From contig NZ_CADFDB010000006.1 of assembly GCF_902832845.1 (NCBI RefSeq), forward strand, positions 1 through 64,000: 64,000 bases of DNA. Reading direction: 5' to 3'. The DNA comes from Burkholderia metallica (GTDB lineage Bacteria; Pseudomonadota; Gammaproteobacteria; Burkholderiales; Burkholderiaceae). Both the position numbers and the translations under genes were made by a program. Numbering within the stretch: position 1 is the first letter of the stretch; the number at the start of each line of letters is the position of its first letter. Below, one piece after another: positions 37,525 through 48,831 of the stretch. The notes under the pieces were generated by a model. The model did no database searches and was not told where the DNA came from. It saw only the letters and a list, made by a program, of their open reading frames with translations.

Positions 37525-39696
37525 ATGTCCTCGAACAATCGACGCGATTTCCTGCGCCTCGCCGCGCAGTCGGCCGGCGCGATGGCCGCCTACGCGGGCT
37601 TCCCGCCCGCGATCCGCAATGCGCTGGCGATGCCGGCCGCCTATCGCACGGGCACGATCCGCGACGTCGAACACGTCGTGATCTTCATGCAGGAAAACCG
37701 TTCGTTCGACCATTACTTTGGCGGGTTGCGCGGCGTGCGCGGCTTCAACGACCCGCGCCCGCACCTGCTGCCGAGCGGCGCGCCGGTGTGGCAGCAGCCG
37801 CCGGCGTCGGTGTTCACGAAGAACTACCATTCGCGCGGCCTCGATCCGTCGGCGCCGTACGTGCTGCCGTTCTACCTCGATCCGAAGCAGACGACCGAAT
37901 TCCAGCCGGGCACCAACCACGGCTGGAGCAGCGGCCACCTGTCCTGGAACAACGGCCAGTGGGACCAGTGGGTGAACCAGAAGCAGGACGTGCTGACGAT
38001 GGGCTACCTGAAGCGCCAGGACCTCACGTACCACTACGCGCTGGCCGACGCGTTCACGATCTGCGATTCGTACTTCTGTTCCGCGCACGCCGACACGGCG
38101 CCGAACCGCATCTACCTGTGGACCGGCACGGTCGACTCGCGCAACATCTACGGCAACCCGCCGAACGGCCCGGGCATCGGCGAGCGCGACGACGTGAACG
38201 GCTACACGTGGACGACCTATGCGGAACGCCTCGAGAACGCGAAGATCAGCTGGAAGGTGTACCAGGGCGGCACCGGCATCCCGGGCGATCCGACCGACAA
38301 CTACACCGACAACTCGCTGATGTTCTTCAAGCGCTTCCAGGTGAAGGAAGGCGCCAGCGGCCCGCTGGTCGACAAGGGCGCGTCGGATCACACGCTCGCC
38401 GAACTGAAGGCCGACGTGCAGGCGAACCGGCTGCCGCAGGTGTCGTGGATCGTGGCGCCGTACAAGTACAGCGAGCACCCGCAGGCGTCGCCGACCGACG
38501 GCGCGTTCTACATCAACATGGTGCTCGAGGCGCTGACGTCGAACCCGGAGGTCTGGGCGAAGACGGTGTTCATCCTCAACTACGACGAGAACGACGGGCT
38601 GTTCGACCACGTGGTGCCGCCGGTGCCGCCGGTCACGAGCGGCGTGGGCGGCCAGGGCATCGTGTCGTCGAACCTGCTGTCGAATCTCGGCGACGAGCTG
38701 CTCGACCTGAACAAGTACCCGGGCGAAATGAGCCCGCTCGTGCCGGGCGCGGACCCGGGCGGCATCCAGCCGATCGGCCTCGGGCCGCGCGTGCCGCTGA
38801 TCATCATTTCGCCGTGGACGAAGGGCGGCTGGGTCTGCTCGGAGACGTTCGACCATACGTCGGTGCTGCGTTTCCTCGAAGCGCGTTTCGGCGTGAAGGA
38901 GCCGAACATCAGCGCATGGCGCCGGTCGATCTGCGGCGACCTGACGTCCGCGTTCGACTTCTCCGCGCGCCCCGATACGCGCACGGTGAGCTTCACGGTG
39001 CCGCAGCACATCGCCACCGCCGGCCACGCGTACCAGGTGCCCGCGCAGCAGTCGATGCCCGTGCAGGAGCCCGGCACGCGGCCCGCGCGTGCGCTGCCGT
39101 ACGAGCTGTTCGTGCACAGCCGCGTGAGCGGGCACGACGACACCGTGTCGCTCGACTTCGCGAACACCGGCGACGCCGGCGCGGCGTTCTACGTGTACGA
39201 CCGCCGCAACCCGGCGACGCCGCCGCGCCGCTACGCGGTGTCCGCGCACGACCGCTTCGTCGACACGTGGAACACGTCGGCCGCGCGCGGCGACTACCAT
39301 CTCGCGGCATACGGCCCGAACGGCTATCTGTGCGAGTTCCAGGGCAACACGCGGCTCGCCGTGGACGGCCGCCACGCGAACCCGGAGGCGAAGATCGGTT
39401 ACGACGTGCGCAACCGCCACGTGTATCTGCAACTGCGCAACAGCGGGCGCGCGACGTGCCGCGTGACGGTCGACAACGCATACAGCCATGCGCCTGCGCG
39501 CACCTACACGCTGGAGCCGGGCGAGCGCGTCGAGGGGCACTTCGAGCTGTCGTCGAGTCACGGCTGGTACGATCTGACGATTACCGCGACGACGCTGCGC
39601 GGCGACGACGACAAGGTCGTGCGCCGCTTCGCCGGCCACGTCGAGACCGGCCGGCCGAGCCAAAGCGATCCGGGGCCGGTGAAGCAGACGGCCTGA
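37525..39696 (+). CDS. plcN: Phosphocholine-specific phospholipase C
   Basis: An exported enzyme that cleaves phosphatidylcholine and related lipids to release phosphocholine, a phosphate source. 723 residues. A Tat signal with RRDFLRL (6-12) opens the protein. The phosphoesterase domain begins HVVIFMQENRSFDHYFGGL (about 50-68), and later has DENDGLFDHV and RVPLIIISPWTKGGWV. Two C-terminal domains of the bacterial PLC type follow (from about 505). Placement beside phosphonate genes suggests a shared phosphate-scavenging role. Symbol by similarity to the non-haemolytic enzyme of Pseudomonas. Confidence 0.92.
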   Translation: MSSNNRRDFLRLAAQSAGAMAAYAGFPPAIRNALAMPAAYRTGTIRDVEHVVIFMQENRSFDHYFGGLRGVRGFNDPRPHLLPSGAPVWQQPPASVFTKNYHSRGLDPSAPYVLPFYLDPKQTTEFQPGTNHGWSSGHLSWNNGQWDQWVNQKQDVLTMGYLKRQDLTYHYALADAFTICDSYFCSAHADTAPNRIYLWTGTVDSRNIYGNPPNGPGIGERDDVNGYTWTTYAERLENAKISWKVYQGGTGIPGDPTDNYTDNSLMFFKRFQVKEGASGPLVDKGASDHTLAELKADVQANRLPQVSWIVAPYKYSEHPQASPTDGAFYINMVLEALTSNPEVWAKTVFILNYDENDGLFDHVVPPVPPVTSGVGGQGIVSSNLLSNLGDELLDLNKYPGEMSPLVPGADPGGIQPIGLGPRVPLIIISPWTKGGWVCSETFDHTSVLRFLEARFGVKEPNISAWRRSICGDLTSAFDFSARPDTRTVSFTVPQHIATAGHAYQVPAQQSMPVQEPGTRPARALPYELFVHSRVSGHDDTVSLDFANTGDAGAAFYVYDRRNPATPPRRYAVSAHDRFVDTWNTSAARGDYHLAAYGPNGYLCEFQGNTRLAVDGRHANPEAKIGYDVRNRHVYLQLRNSGRATCRVTVDNAYSHAPARTYTLEPGERVEGHFELSSSHGWYDLTITATTLRGDDDKVVRRFAGHVETGRPSQSDPGPVKQTA

Positions 39697-39767
39697 CGAG
39701 GAGGCCGAGATCGCGCGGTCCGGCGTGTGCGCGCCGGCCGCGCGATTGAACTTTGGAAACTGAAAAC

Positions 39768-39798
39768 TGTTGACAATCTGGTCGGGCGAGGGTATACA
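39768..39798 (+). promoter_or_regulatory. Promoter and candidate operator of the GntR gene
   Basis: TTGACA (39770-39775) and TATACA (39793-39798) are 17 bp apart, a near-consensus sigma-70 promoter 60 bp before the start codon. The 12-mer TGTTGACAATCT (39768-39779) overlaps the -35 box and recurs at 47454 between phnS and phnA. TGT-TG-ACA is symmetrical, as expected for a FadR-type GntR operator. Confidence 0.65.
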
Positions 39799-39857
39799 AC
39801 GATCATTCGCCGATATGGCGCCCTCGTTTTCACCGCAGCTGCGCTGCCTGCCCGACC

Positions 39858-40583
39858 ATGACCGCCCCGAACGCACTCACCGCCATCGAACTCCTGCAAA
39901 GCCAGTCGCTCGCGATGATCGTCCAGGACATGCTCGAGCGGGCGATCGTGTCAGGCGAGTACGCGCCCGGCGAGAAGCTCAACGAAGTCGATATCGCGAC
40001 GAAGCTGAACGTGTCGCGCGGCCCGGTGCGCGAGGCATTCCGCGCGCTCGAGCAGGCCGGGCTGCTGCGCAACGAGAAGAACCGCGGCGTGACCGTGCGC
40101 GTCGTGCCGCTGCGCGAGGCCGAGGAGATCTACGAAGTGCGCGCGATGCTCGACGAGTCGGTCGCGCGCGCGCTCGCGAAGCGCATCTCGCCCGACACGC
40201 TGAAAGTGCTGAAGGGCATCATCCAGTCGATGAAGGACGCCGCGAAGACGCACGACGTCACGCGCTATACCGAGCTGAACGTGCAGTTTCACGACGCGAT
40301 GGTGGTCGGCGTCGGCAATACGCATCTCACTGATACCTATCGCCGGCTCGTGCGCCAGCTCGGGCTGCTGCGCCAGGCGGCGATCGAGGCCGAGGAGGAT
40401 GCGATCGCGGTGTCGGCGGCCGAGCACGACAAGATCGTGCAGGCGCTCGCGGCCGGCGACGAGGAAAAGGCCGTCGCGCTCGTGCGCGAGCACGTCGCAC
40501 ACGGCCTCGCGCGGATGCGCCGCACGCACGAGCAGGGGCTGCCGGTGGCGGGGAAGGCGGCGCGGGAGAAAGCGGGGGCGTGA
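39858..40583 (+). CDS. phnR: GntR (FadR subfamily) regulator of phosphonate use
   Basis: A 241-residue regulator. The winged helix is at residues 18-80 with VSGEYAPGEKLNEVDIATKLNVS, RGPVREAFRALEQAGLL and KNRGVTVR. The FCD effector domain follows, with metal-binding residues likely in ARALAKR, NVQFHDAMV and EHDKIVQALAAGD. It matches the Burkholderia PhnR type found beside AEP genes (from memory of TIGRFAM phnR_burk). It is likely to repress or sense in response to a phosphonate intermediate, and its own promoter carries the putative operator. Confidence 0.83.
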   Translation: MTAPNALTAIELLQSQSLAMIVQDMLERAIVSGEYAPGEKLNEVDIATKLNVSRGPVREAFRALEQAGLLRNEKNRGVTVRVVPLREAEEIYEVRAMLDESVARALAKRISPDTLKVLKGIIQSMKDAAKTHDVTRYTELNVQFHDAMVVGVGNTHLTDTYRRLVRQLGLLRQAAIEAEEDAIAVSAAEHDKIVQALAAGDEEKAVALVREHVAHGLARMRRTHEQGLPVAGKAAREKAGA

Positions 40584-40699
40584 GTCACCGCGTGCGTTGT
40601 CGCCGCACATAGACGACACTGGTTCGCCGGGCAGATAGCTGCGCCGAAGCGAGCGTCACGACAACCGTCTCGACGACATCCAGTCCGTCTCATCACACC

Positions 40700-42088
40700 T
40701 CAAGCCTTATCCGCCTTCCCCGCCGCACTCGCAAACTTCGCGAGCCACCTATCGACAATCGCCGGCTGCCGGTTCTCGTCCTCCGCGCGCTCCTTGCGGC
40801 GGATCGCGTTCCGCACCACGTGCGCACCGACATATCGGATCGGCTCCGGCGGGAACGATCCGAGCGGGCCGCGCGCGATCGGGCTGCGTGTCCACGCGTT
40901 GTCGAGGCCGAGCACGAGCGACGACAGGATCTGCCCGCCCATATACGTCGGCCCGACGCCGTTGCCCGAATAGCCGAAGCCGTAGAACACGTTCGGCGCG
41001 TCGTCGAGGCGGCCGAAGAACGGGAAGCCCGTCACCGAGCGGTCCGACGGCCCGTTCCAGCTCGCCGTGATCGGCACACCGGAAAGCGACGGGAAGAATT
41101 CGCGCAGGCTCCGCGTGAGCTGCGCCTCGTATGGCGAGCGACGGTCGAACACCGGCGCGATGCGGCTGCGCCACGAAAACGTGTTGCCGCCCTTGCCGAG
41201 CATCAGCCGCCCGTCGGCGGTGGTGCGGTAGTAGTAGACGAAGATCCGCGAATCGAGCACCGATATGCCGTCCACGAGCCCGGTCCGCTCCAGCAGCTCC
41301 GGGCATTTCTCGGTGATGACCATGTCGCTCGACACGACCGCGATCGTGCGTTCGAACTGCGGGAAGCGGCTCGCCATCCACGCATTGATCGCGAACACGA
41401 GCTTGCCCGCCCGCACGCTGCCGGACGGCGTGCGCACGACGGCCGGCTGCCCGGGCGTGAAGTCGAGCAGCGGCGTGCGTTCGTAGATCCGGATGCCCAT
41501 CGCGAGCGCGACGCGGCGCAGCCCGCGCACGAGCTTGCCCGGGTGCACGGTCGCGGCGATCGGCGAGTAGACGCCGTCGAGATTGCGCGCGGAACCCGAG
41601 CGGCGCGCGACTTCGGCGGGCGGCAACGGCTCGTAGCTGTGGATTCCGCAGGCGGCGAGCGCGTCGAGCACCGGCGCGAGCGTGCCGACCTGCGCGCGCG
41701 ACGTCGCTGTGTACAGCGTGCCGTCGAGCCGCAGCTCGGCATCGATGTCGTGCGTGCGGCAGAAATCGGCGATGTGCTGCACGGCCGCTTCGGATGCCTT
41801 CACGAGCCGGATCGCCTCGGCTTCGCCGAATAGCCGCCGCAGCGTCAAAAATTTCGCGGACCACGTGAGCAGGCAGCCGCCGTTGCGGCCGCTCGCGCCG
41901 GCGCCGCACAGGTCGGCCTCGACGATCGCGATGTCGAGCGCGGGGTTCTGCTGCTTCGTCTGGATCGCGGTCCAGAGCCCGGTGAAGCCGCCGCCGACGA
42001 TGCACACGTCGGCCCGCGTCTCGCCTTGCAGCGCGGGGGCGAGATCGCCGTCGTTGAACAACGCGTGTTCGATCCAGAAGGGTCGCAT
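40700..42088 (-). CDS. FAD-dependent aminophosphonate oxidoreductase (putative)
   Basis: A 462-residue flavoenzyme of the D-amino acid oxidase/glycine oxidase fold. The dinucleotide-binding motif is VCIVGGGFTGLWTAIQT (about 28-44), then LCGAGASGRNGGCLLTWS, and a C-terminal FAD contact YGFGYSGNGVGPTYMGG. It resembles the group always found with AEP transport and degradation genes (TIGRFAM Phn_aa_oxid, from memory); members are thought to oxidise N-alkylated or related aminophosphonates and feed the PhnW pathway. It is the last gene of the minus-strand phn operon. The start at 42088 was chosen from the domain start. Confidence 0.82.
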   Translation of the reverse strand: MRPFWIEHALFNDGDLAPALQGETRADVCIVGGGFTGLWTAIQTKQQNPALDIAIVEADLCGAGASGRNGGCLLTWSAKFLTLRRLFGEAEAIRLVKASEAAVQHIADFCRTHDIDAELRLDGTLYTATSRAQVGTLAPVLDALAACGIHSYEPLPPAEVARRSGSARNLDGVYSPIAATVHPGKLVRGLRRVALAMGIRIYERTPLLDFTPGQPAVVRTPSGSVRAGKLVFAINAWMASRFPQFERTIAVVSSDMVITEKCPELLERTGLVDGISVLDSRIFVYYYRTTADGRLMLGKGGNTFSWRSRIAPVFDRRSPYEAQLTRSLREFFPSLSGVPITASWNGPSDRSVTGFPFFGRLDDAPNVFYGFGYSGNGVGPTYMGGQILSSLVLGLDNAWTRSPIARGPLGSFPPEPIRYVGAHVVRNAIRRKERAEDENRQPAIVDRWLAKFASAAGKADKA

Positions 42089-42122
42089 GGAAGAGTTCGT
42101 CGAAAAGGGGGCGTGCCGCGCA

Positions 42123-42195
42123 CGGCCCGCCAACACGGGCCGCCGCATGCGAACGTGCATGCGGCGGGGTACGTCACGTCACGTCACGTCATGTC
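42123..42195 (-). repeat. Two hairpins and an ACGTC pentamer repeat between phnW and the oxidoreductase gene
   Basis: CGGCCCG/CGGGCCG (42123-42142) and CCGCCGCATG/CATGCGGCGG (42140-42167) are adjacent stems. Next to them ACGTC is repeated four times (42171-42190), with a fifth imperfect unit. They may lower expression of the last gene or stabilise the mRNA end. Confidence 0.5.
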
Positions 42196-42208
42196 GTCGT
42201 GCGTGACG

Positions 42209-43339
42209 TCAGGCGGCCGCTTCGGCCGACACGCGGCGCACGCCCATCGCGTTCAGCGTATCGGCGATCGCTGCGACCGCACCGGGAATCCCGGCTTCGC
42301 CGAAGTGGCCGATGCAGCCCACGCGGAACGTGTCGACCTCGGTCAGCTTGCCCGGATACAGGATGTAGCCGCGCTGCTTCACTTCCTGGTAGAACCGCTT
42401 GAAGTCGTAGTTCGGATCGTCCGGCGCATGGAACGTGACGATGATCGGCGCCTGGATCGCCGGATCGAGAAACGGCCGGAAGCCGAGCGCGCGCATCCCG
42501 TCGATCAGCGCGCGATAGTTGCGCTGGTAGCGGCCGCCGCGCGCGGCGAGCCCGCCTTCGTCGATGTATTGCGCAACCGCCGCATCGAGCGCCGCGACCA
42601 CGTGCGTCGGCGGCGTGAAGCGCCACTGCGTCGTGCGCTGCATGTAGACCCACTGGTCGTACAGGTCCATCGCGAGCGAGTGGCTGTTGCCCTCGCAGCG
42701 TTCGAGCGCGCTGCGCTTCGCGATCACGAAGCCGAGGCCCGGCACGCCTTCGAGGCATTTGCCGGACGCCGCGATCACCGCGTCGAACGGCGTCGTGCGC
42801 GCGTCGATGTCGATCGCGCCGAACGAGCTCATCGCATCGACGATCAGCGCGCGGCCGTGCCGCGCGACGACCTGCGCGATGTCGTGCAGCGGGTTCAGCA
42901 CGCCGGCGCCGGTTTCGCAGTGCACAAGCGCGACATGCGTGATCGACGGGTCGGCCGCGAGCGCGCGCTCGACGTCGGCCGGTTCGACGCGGCGGTCCTC
43001 GCTGTAGTCGATCGTCGTCAGCGTGCGGCCGAGCACGCGGCAGATCTTCGCGAGGCGCGCGCAGTACGCGCCGTTGTTCGGCACGAGCACGTGGCCGTCG
43101 CGCGGCACGAGCGTGCCGATCGCCGCTTCGACCGAGAACGTGCCGCTGCCTTGCAGCGGCACGCATTCGTGCGTGCCTGCGCCGTGCACGATCTGCAGCA
43201 GGCGTTCGCGCAGCCGCGCGGTGATCGCGTTGAAGTCGCTGTCCCACGATCCCCAGTCGCGCAGCATCGCGTCGCGCGTGGTGTCGGAGGTCGTCAGGGG
43301 GCCGGGGGTGAGCAGGATGGGCTGGGCGGCGAGCGTCAT
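42209..43339 (-). CDS. phnW: 2-aminoethylphosphonate-pyruvate transaminase
   Basis: PLP enzyme that moves the amino group of AEP to pyruvate, giving phosphonoacetaldehyde and alanine. 376 residues from the ATG at 43339 ([19 protein letters not shown]). Conserved: [31 protein letters not shown] with the PLP-contacting Asp, and [15 protein letters not shown] with the PLP lysine. The genes for PhnY and PhnA stand on the divergent operon, so this is the PhnWYA route and not the PhnWX route. Confidence 0.95.
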   Translation of the reverse strand: MTLAAQPILLTPGPLTTSDTTRDAMLRDWGSWDSDFNAITARLRERLLQIVHGAGTHECVPLQGSGTFSVEAAIGTLVPRDGHVLVPNNGAYCARLAKICRVLGRTLTTIDYSEDRRVEPADVERALAADPSITHVALVHCETGAGVLNPLHDIAQVVARHGRALIVDAMSSFGAIDIDARTTPFDAVIAASGKCLEGVPGLGFVIAKRSALERCEGNSHSLAMDLYDQWVYMQRTTQWRFTPPTHVVAALDAAVAQYIDEGGLAARGGRYQRNYRALIDGMRALGFRPFLDPAIQAPIIVTFHAPDDPNYDFKRFYQEVKQRGYILYPGKLTEVDTFRVGCIGHFGEAGIPGAVAAIADTLNAMGVRRVSAEAAA

Positions 43340-43387
43340 GGTGTCTCCTCGATGAAGTCGGGACGTCACGTGAATACGGTCGGAAAA

Positions 43388-45115
43388 TCAACGGCGATGC
43401 GGGTGGCGCCACGCCTGCGTGCGGCGCAGCAGACGGTGCGAGATGCACGCGAACAGCACGCACGCGAACGACGACGTCGCGAGCACGAGCGTGGCCATCG
43501 CGGCGGCCGGACCCATCTGGCCCGCGTCGTCGAGGTTCAGGATCGCGACCGATGCGGGCTGCGTGTCGGGCGAGTAGAGGAACGCGACGGCAGAGACTGT
43601 CGTCATCCCGTTGACGAACAGGTAGCGCGCGATCAGCAGGATCGCGGGCAGGCACACGGGCACGGTCACGCGCACGAAGGTCTTGTAGAACGGCACCTTC
43701 AGCGAGGCGGACACGGCCTCGAACTCGCTGTCGATCTGCCTGAGCGCGGTGACGGCGGTGAGGTGGCTCGACGCGTAGTAGTGGACGACCGTGACGATCG
43801 CGAGCAGCCACAGCGACCCGTACAGCCCGTTTAGCGGATTGCCGGGCGCGTTGAACAGGAAGATGTAGCTGATGCCGAGCACGAGCCCCGGCACGCCCAT
43901 CGGCAGGATCGCGCACAGCGCGATGAAGCCGCGCAGCCAGCGCGCGCCGCGGGTCTTCTCGATCAGGTACGCACCGCCGAACACGACGATCGTGCCGCCG
44001 AGCGCGACGGTCGCGGCCATCCGCAGGCTGTTCTTGTACGCATCGAAGATGCCGGCGCCGATCAGCCCCATCTCGTAGTGCTGCAGCCCGACGCTCATCT
44101 GGTACGGCCAGAACTTCACGAACGATGCGAACACCGAGATGCCGACCACCGCGACGAAGAACGCGCACACGAGCGCGCAGTACGCGAGCATCGCGGCGTC
44201 GAAGCCGCGCGACGGCTTCGGCTGGTACGGCGTCGAGCGCGCGCCGAGCTGCGACTGCTGGCGACGGCGGACGAAGAAGTCGACGCCGAACGCGACGAGG
44301 GCGGGGCACAGCAGCATCAGGCTCACGACCGCGCTGCGGTTGAAGTCCTGCAGCCCGATGATCAGCTTGTAGATGTCGGTCGACAGCACGTTGTACGAGC
44401 CGCCGATCACGACCGGCACGCCGAAGTCGTTGATGCACATCGTGAACGCGACCATCGTCGCGCTGATCAGCCCGTACTTCGCACCGGGCAGCGTGATCGT
44501 GAAGAACTTGCGGATGCGGCGCGTGCCCATCGCGTCGGCGGCCTCGTAGAGCCGGCCGTCGGCGAGCGACAGCGCGGTGACGAGGATCATCAGCACGTGC
44601 GGGAACGATGCGTACACCATGCTCAGCACGATGCCCGGCAGCCCGTAGATCGAATGGCCGTGCAGCAGCGGCTTGAGCAGCCCCGCGTTGCCGAACCAGT
44701 AGATGAACGACACCGCGGACAGCAGCGTGGGCGCGAGCAGCGGCAGCAGCGCGATCGTGCGCGCCGCGTTCTTCAGCGGCATGCACGAGCGCGTCAGCGC
44801 ATACGCGAACGTGAACGCCATCGGCACGACGATCGACGTGACGAGCGCGCCGACCGTCAGCGAATGCAGCATCGAGCGCAGCACGCCGCTGTCCTCGAGA
44901 TACTCGACGAAGTTGTGCGCGCCGACGAAACGCCCGTCCGCGTCGACGAAGCATTTCTGCACGACGAGCGCGAGCGGCAGCAGCAGGAACGTCGACATCA
45001 GCGCGGCCATCGCGACGAGCGCGAGCTGCGCGATGCGGTCGTGCCAGTGCGTGATCTGCCGCACGTCGGCGGGGGCGCAGGCGCCGCGGCGGCGCTCGGT
45101 GAGGACGGTGCTCAT
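43388..45115 (-). CDS. AEP ABC transporter permease, fused two-domain type
   Basis: A 575-residue inner-membrane protein with two permease halves of the binding-protein-dependent type in a single chain. Each half has about six helices and an EAA-like loop: YEAADAMGTRRIRKFFTITLPG in the first half and FEAVSASLKVPFYKTFVRVTVP in the second. Fused permeases of this type accompany the PhnS/PhnT-like transporters of AEP loci. Its start overlaps the end of the ATPase gene by 4 nt (ATGA), so the subunits are translationally coupled. Confidence 0.9.
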   Translation of the reverse strand: MSTVLTERRRGACAPADVRQITHWHDRIAQLALVAMAALMSTFLLLPLALVVQKCFVDADGRFVGAHNFVEYLEDSGVLRSMLHSLTVGALVTSIVVPMAFTFAYALTRSCMPLKNAARTIALLPLLAPTLLSAVSFIYWFGNAGLLKPLLHGHSIYGLPGIVLSMVYASFPHVLMILVTALSLADGRLYEAADAMGTRRIRKFFTITLPGAKYGLISATMVAFTMCINDFGVPVVIGGSYNVLSTDIYKLIIGLQDFNRSAVVSLMLLCPALVAFGVDFFVRRRQQSQLGARSTPYQPKPSRGFDAAMLAYCALVCAFFVAVVGISVFASFVKFWPYQMSVGLQHYEMGLIGAGIFDAYKNSLRMAATVALGGTIVVFGGAYLIEKTRGARWLRGFIALCAILPMGVPGLVLGISYIFLFNAPGNPLNGLYGSLWLLAIVTVVHYYASSHLTAVTALRQIDSEFEAVSASLKVPFYKTFVRVTVPVCLPAILLIARYLFVNGMTTVSAVAFLYSPDTQPASVAILNLDDAGQMGPAAAMATLVLATSSFACVLFACISHRLLRRTQAWRHPHRR

Positions 45116-46203
45116 TGCAGTCGCTCCTTCGCGCTCGGGAACACGCGGACATGCTCGCGATCGAGCGCGAGGTCGATGCGCGCGCCGGCCTGCACGCCGG
45201 TGCGGTCGACGTCGTGATACGACAGGTCGGCGACGATTTCCTGGCCGTCGAGCCCGTCGATCCGGAAGCTCACGCGGCAGAACGCGCCGAGGAATTCGAG
45301 CTTTTCGACACGGCCGGCCAGCACGTTGTCGGCCGTCTCGCCCGGCACGCGAATGCGCAGGTCCTCGGGGCGCACGTACACCGATACCGCCGCGCCCTGC
45401 GCAGGCCGTGTCGCGTCGTGGCGGCAGTCGAGGCCGACCGCGCCCGCGCGCAGCGTGCCGTCCTGCGCGACTTCGGCGGGAATCGTGTTGACGCGGCCGA
45501 TGAAGTCCGCGACGAACGGCGACGCGGGCTGCCGGTAGATTTCGAGCGGCGTGCCGATCTGCTCGATCACGCCGTGGTTCATCACGACGATGCGGTCGGC
45601 CATCGACAGCGCTTCTTCCTGGTCGTGCGTGACCATGATCGTCGTCACGCCGAGCCGCTGCTGCAGCGCGCGGATTTCCTGGCGCAGCCGCACGCGCACG
45701 CGCGCATCGAGCGCCGACAGCGGCTCGTCGAGCAGCAGCAGACCGGGAGAGGTGGCGAGCGCGCGCGCGAGCGCGATGCGCTGCTGCTGGCCGCCGGACA
45801 ACTGGCCCGGATGCTTGCGATGGCTGTCGGGCAGGCCGACGAGCGCGAGCAGCGTGTGCACGCGCTCGTGGATCGCGTCGCGCTTCATCCTGCGGTTCAC
45901 GAGCCCGTACGCGACGTTGTCGTACACGGTGAGGTTCGGGAACAGCGCATACGACTGGAACACGATCCCGTAGTCGCGCAGTTGCGGCGGCAGACGCGAG
46001 ATGTCGCGGCCGTCCTGCATGATGTGGCCGGCGTTCTGCGTCTCGAGCCCCGCGATGATCCGCAGCAGCGTGGTCTTCCCGCAGCCGGACGGCCCGAGGA
46101 AGCAGATCATTTCGCCCTTCATCACGCTCAGGTTGATGTCGGTGAGGACCTGCGTGTCGTTGTACCGCTTCTCGATGCGTTCTACGCTCAGATAAGGTGC
46201 CAT
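45112..46203 (-). CDS. phnT: AEP ABC transporter ATP-binding protein
   Basis: A 363-residue ATPase that powers AEP uptake. Walker A GPSGCGKTTLLR, signature LSGGQQQRIALARAL, Walker B LLLLDEPLSALD and the switch His in MVTHDQEEAL are intact. A C-terminal TOBE domain follows (from about 280). The ATG at 46203 has GGAGG 5 nt upstream and is preferred over 46215. The symbol is by type and position. Confidence 0.92.
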   Translation of the reverse strand: MAPYLSVERIEKRYNDTQVLTDINLSVMKGEMICFLGPSGCGKTTLLRIIAGLETQNAGHIMQDGRDISRLPPQLRDYGIVFQSYALFPNLTVYDNVAYGLVNRRMKRDAIHERVHTLLALVGLPDSHRKHPGQLSGGQQQRIALARALATSPGLLLLDEPLSALDARVRVRLRQEIRALQQRLGVTTIMVTHDQEEALSMADRIVVMNHGVIEQIGTPLEIYRQPASPFVADFIGRVNTIPAEVAQDGTLRAGAVGLDCRHDATRPAQGAAVSVYVRPEDLRIRVPGETADNVLAGRVEKLEFLGAFCRVSFRIDGLDGQEIVADLSYHDVDRTGVQAGARIDLALDREHVRVFPSAKERLQ

Positions 46204-46300
46204 GCGCGCCTCCATGCTGGGGCGGCCCGGGGGCCGGATTCCACGAAGAAAAGGGGGGCGCGGGGCGGCGCGCGGCGCGGCCCCGCTGCCGGTCGCGGCA

Positions 46301-47356
46301 TTACTGCTGCGCTTTCGCGCCGTAGCGCTTCTGCCACGTATCGAGAATCGACTGGCGGTTCTTCGCCGACCATACGAAGTCGTTCTTCACGAGCAGGTCC
46401 GCGTAGTTGTCGGGAATGCCCGCGAGCTTGCGCGCGACGCCCGGGTACGCGACGATCGCCCACCAGCGCGCGGTGATCTGGTTCGCGTCCTTGCTCGCCA
46501 TGAAGTCGGCGAGTTTCTTCGCGGCATCGGGCTGCTTCGTCGTCTTCATGATCGCCGTGCCCTCCATGTCCCAGCCGAGCCCTTCCTTCGGGAACACGAG
46601 ATCGATCGGCGCGCCTTGCGACTGCAACTCGTGGCCGCGGAACTCGAACGAGATGCCGATCGGGAATTCGCCGGTGCCGGCGAGCGTGCAGGGCTTCGAG
46701 CCCGAATGCACGTACTGCGCCACGTTCTTGTCGAGCGCGTCCATGAATTTCCAGCCCTTGTCGTCGCCGAAGGTCTGCAGCCATGCTGTCACGTCGAGAT
46801 AGCCGGTGCCGGACGAAACCGGGCTCGGCATCACGATCGCGCCTTTGTAGACGGGCTTCGTCAGGTCTTCCCACGACGTCGGTTTCGGAATGCCCTTCGC
46901 CTGTGCGGCGACGCGGTTGTAGCAGATCGTCGCGCCCCACACGTCCATGCCGACCCAGTGCGGCGGCGTGTTCGCATCGCTGTACTTGCGCGTGAGCTGG
47001 TCGAAGCCCTTCGGCGCGTACGGCAGCAGCATGCCCTGCAGGTCGAGCAGCGTGAGGCTCGACGCGGCGAGGCCGAGCACGACGTCCGCGCGCGGGTTGT
47101 TCTTCTCCGCGAGCAGCTTCGCGGTGACCGAGCCGGTCGAGTCGCGCACCCAGCGGATCTCGATATCGGGGTTCGCTTTCTCGAACGCGTCCTTGTAGGG
47201 CTTCATCGCCTCGTCTTCCAGCGCGGTATAGACGAGCAGCGACGTCTTCGCGTGCGCCGCCTGCGCGGCGCCGAGCGCGACCGCCGCGGCCAGCGCGACG
47301 CGCACGGCACCCGCCGCCCATGCATTCAAACGCTTGTTTACCGGCACTTCGTTCAT
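46301..47356 (-). CDS. phnS: AEP ABC transporter substrate-binding protein
   Basis: A 351-residue periplasmic protein with a signal peptide (cleavage near AQAAHA-KTS, residue 36). The mature protein LLVYTALEDEAMKPYKDAFEK and WVRDSTGSVTAKLLAEKNNPRADV has the pattern of iron/phosphonate-type family 1 binding proteins. First gene of the minus operon phnS-phnT-permease-phnW-oxidoreductase. Its promoter region is shared with divergent phnA and holds the TGTTGACAATCT element. Confidence 0.9.
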   Translation of the reverse strand: MNEVPVNKRLNAWAAGAVRVALAAAVALGAAQAAHAKTSLLVYTALEDEAMKPYKDAFEKANPDIEIRWVRDSTGSVTAKLLAEKNNPRADVVLGLAASSLTLLDLQGMLLPYAPKGFDQLTRKYSDANTPPHWVGMDVWGATICYNRVAAQAKGIPKPTSWEDLTKPVYKGAIVMPSPVSSGTGYLDVTAWLQTFGDDKGWKFMDALDKNVAQYVHSGSKPCTLAGTGEFPIGISFEFRGHELQSQGAPIDLVFPKEGLGWDMEGTAIMKTTKQPDAAKKLADFMASKDANQITARWWAIVAYPGVARKLAGIPDNYADLLVKNDFVWSAKNRQSILDTWQKRYGAKAQQ

Positions 47357-47371
47357 CTTCAGACCCCTTGA

Positions 47372-48802
<1,431 letters not shown>

Positions 48803-48831
48803 TGCAGTTGCACCCTCGAGGGGACACACTC

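Noticed and set aside
40584-40699. Small gene between phnR and the oxidoreductase gene
   Set aside because: Only short Arg-rich frames; the gap is an ordinary convergent intergenic region.
42189-45152. 987-codon minus-strand ORF across phnW and the permease gene
   Set aside because: Out-of-frame reading of two certain genes, with Arg/Ala/His-rich sequence; a GC artefact.
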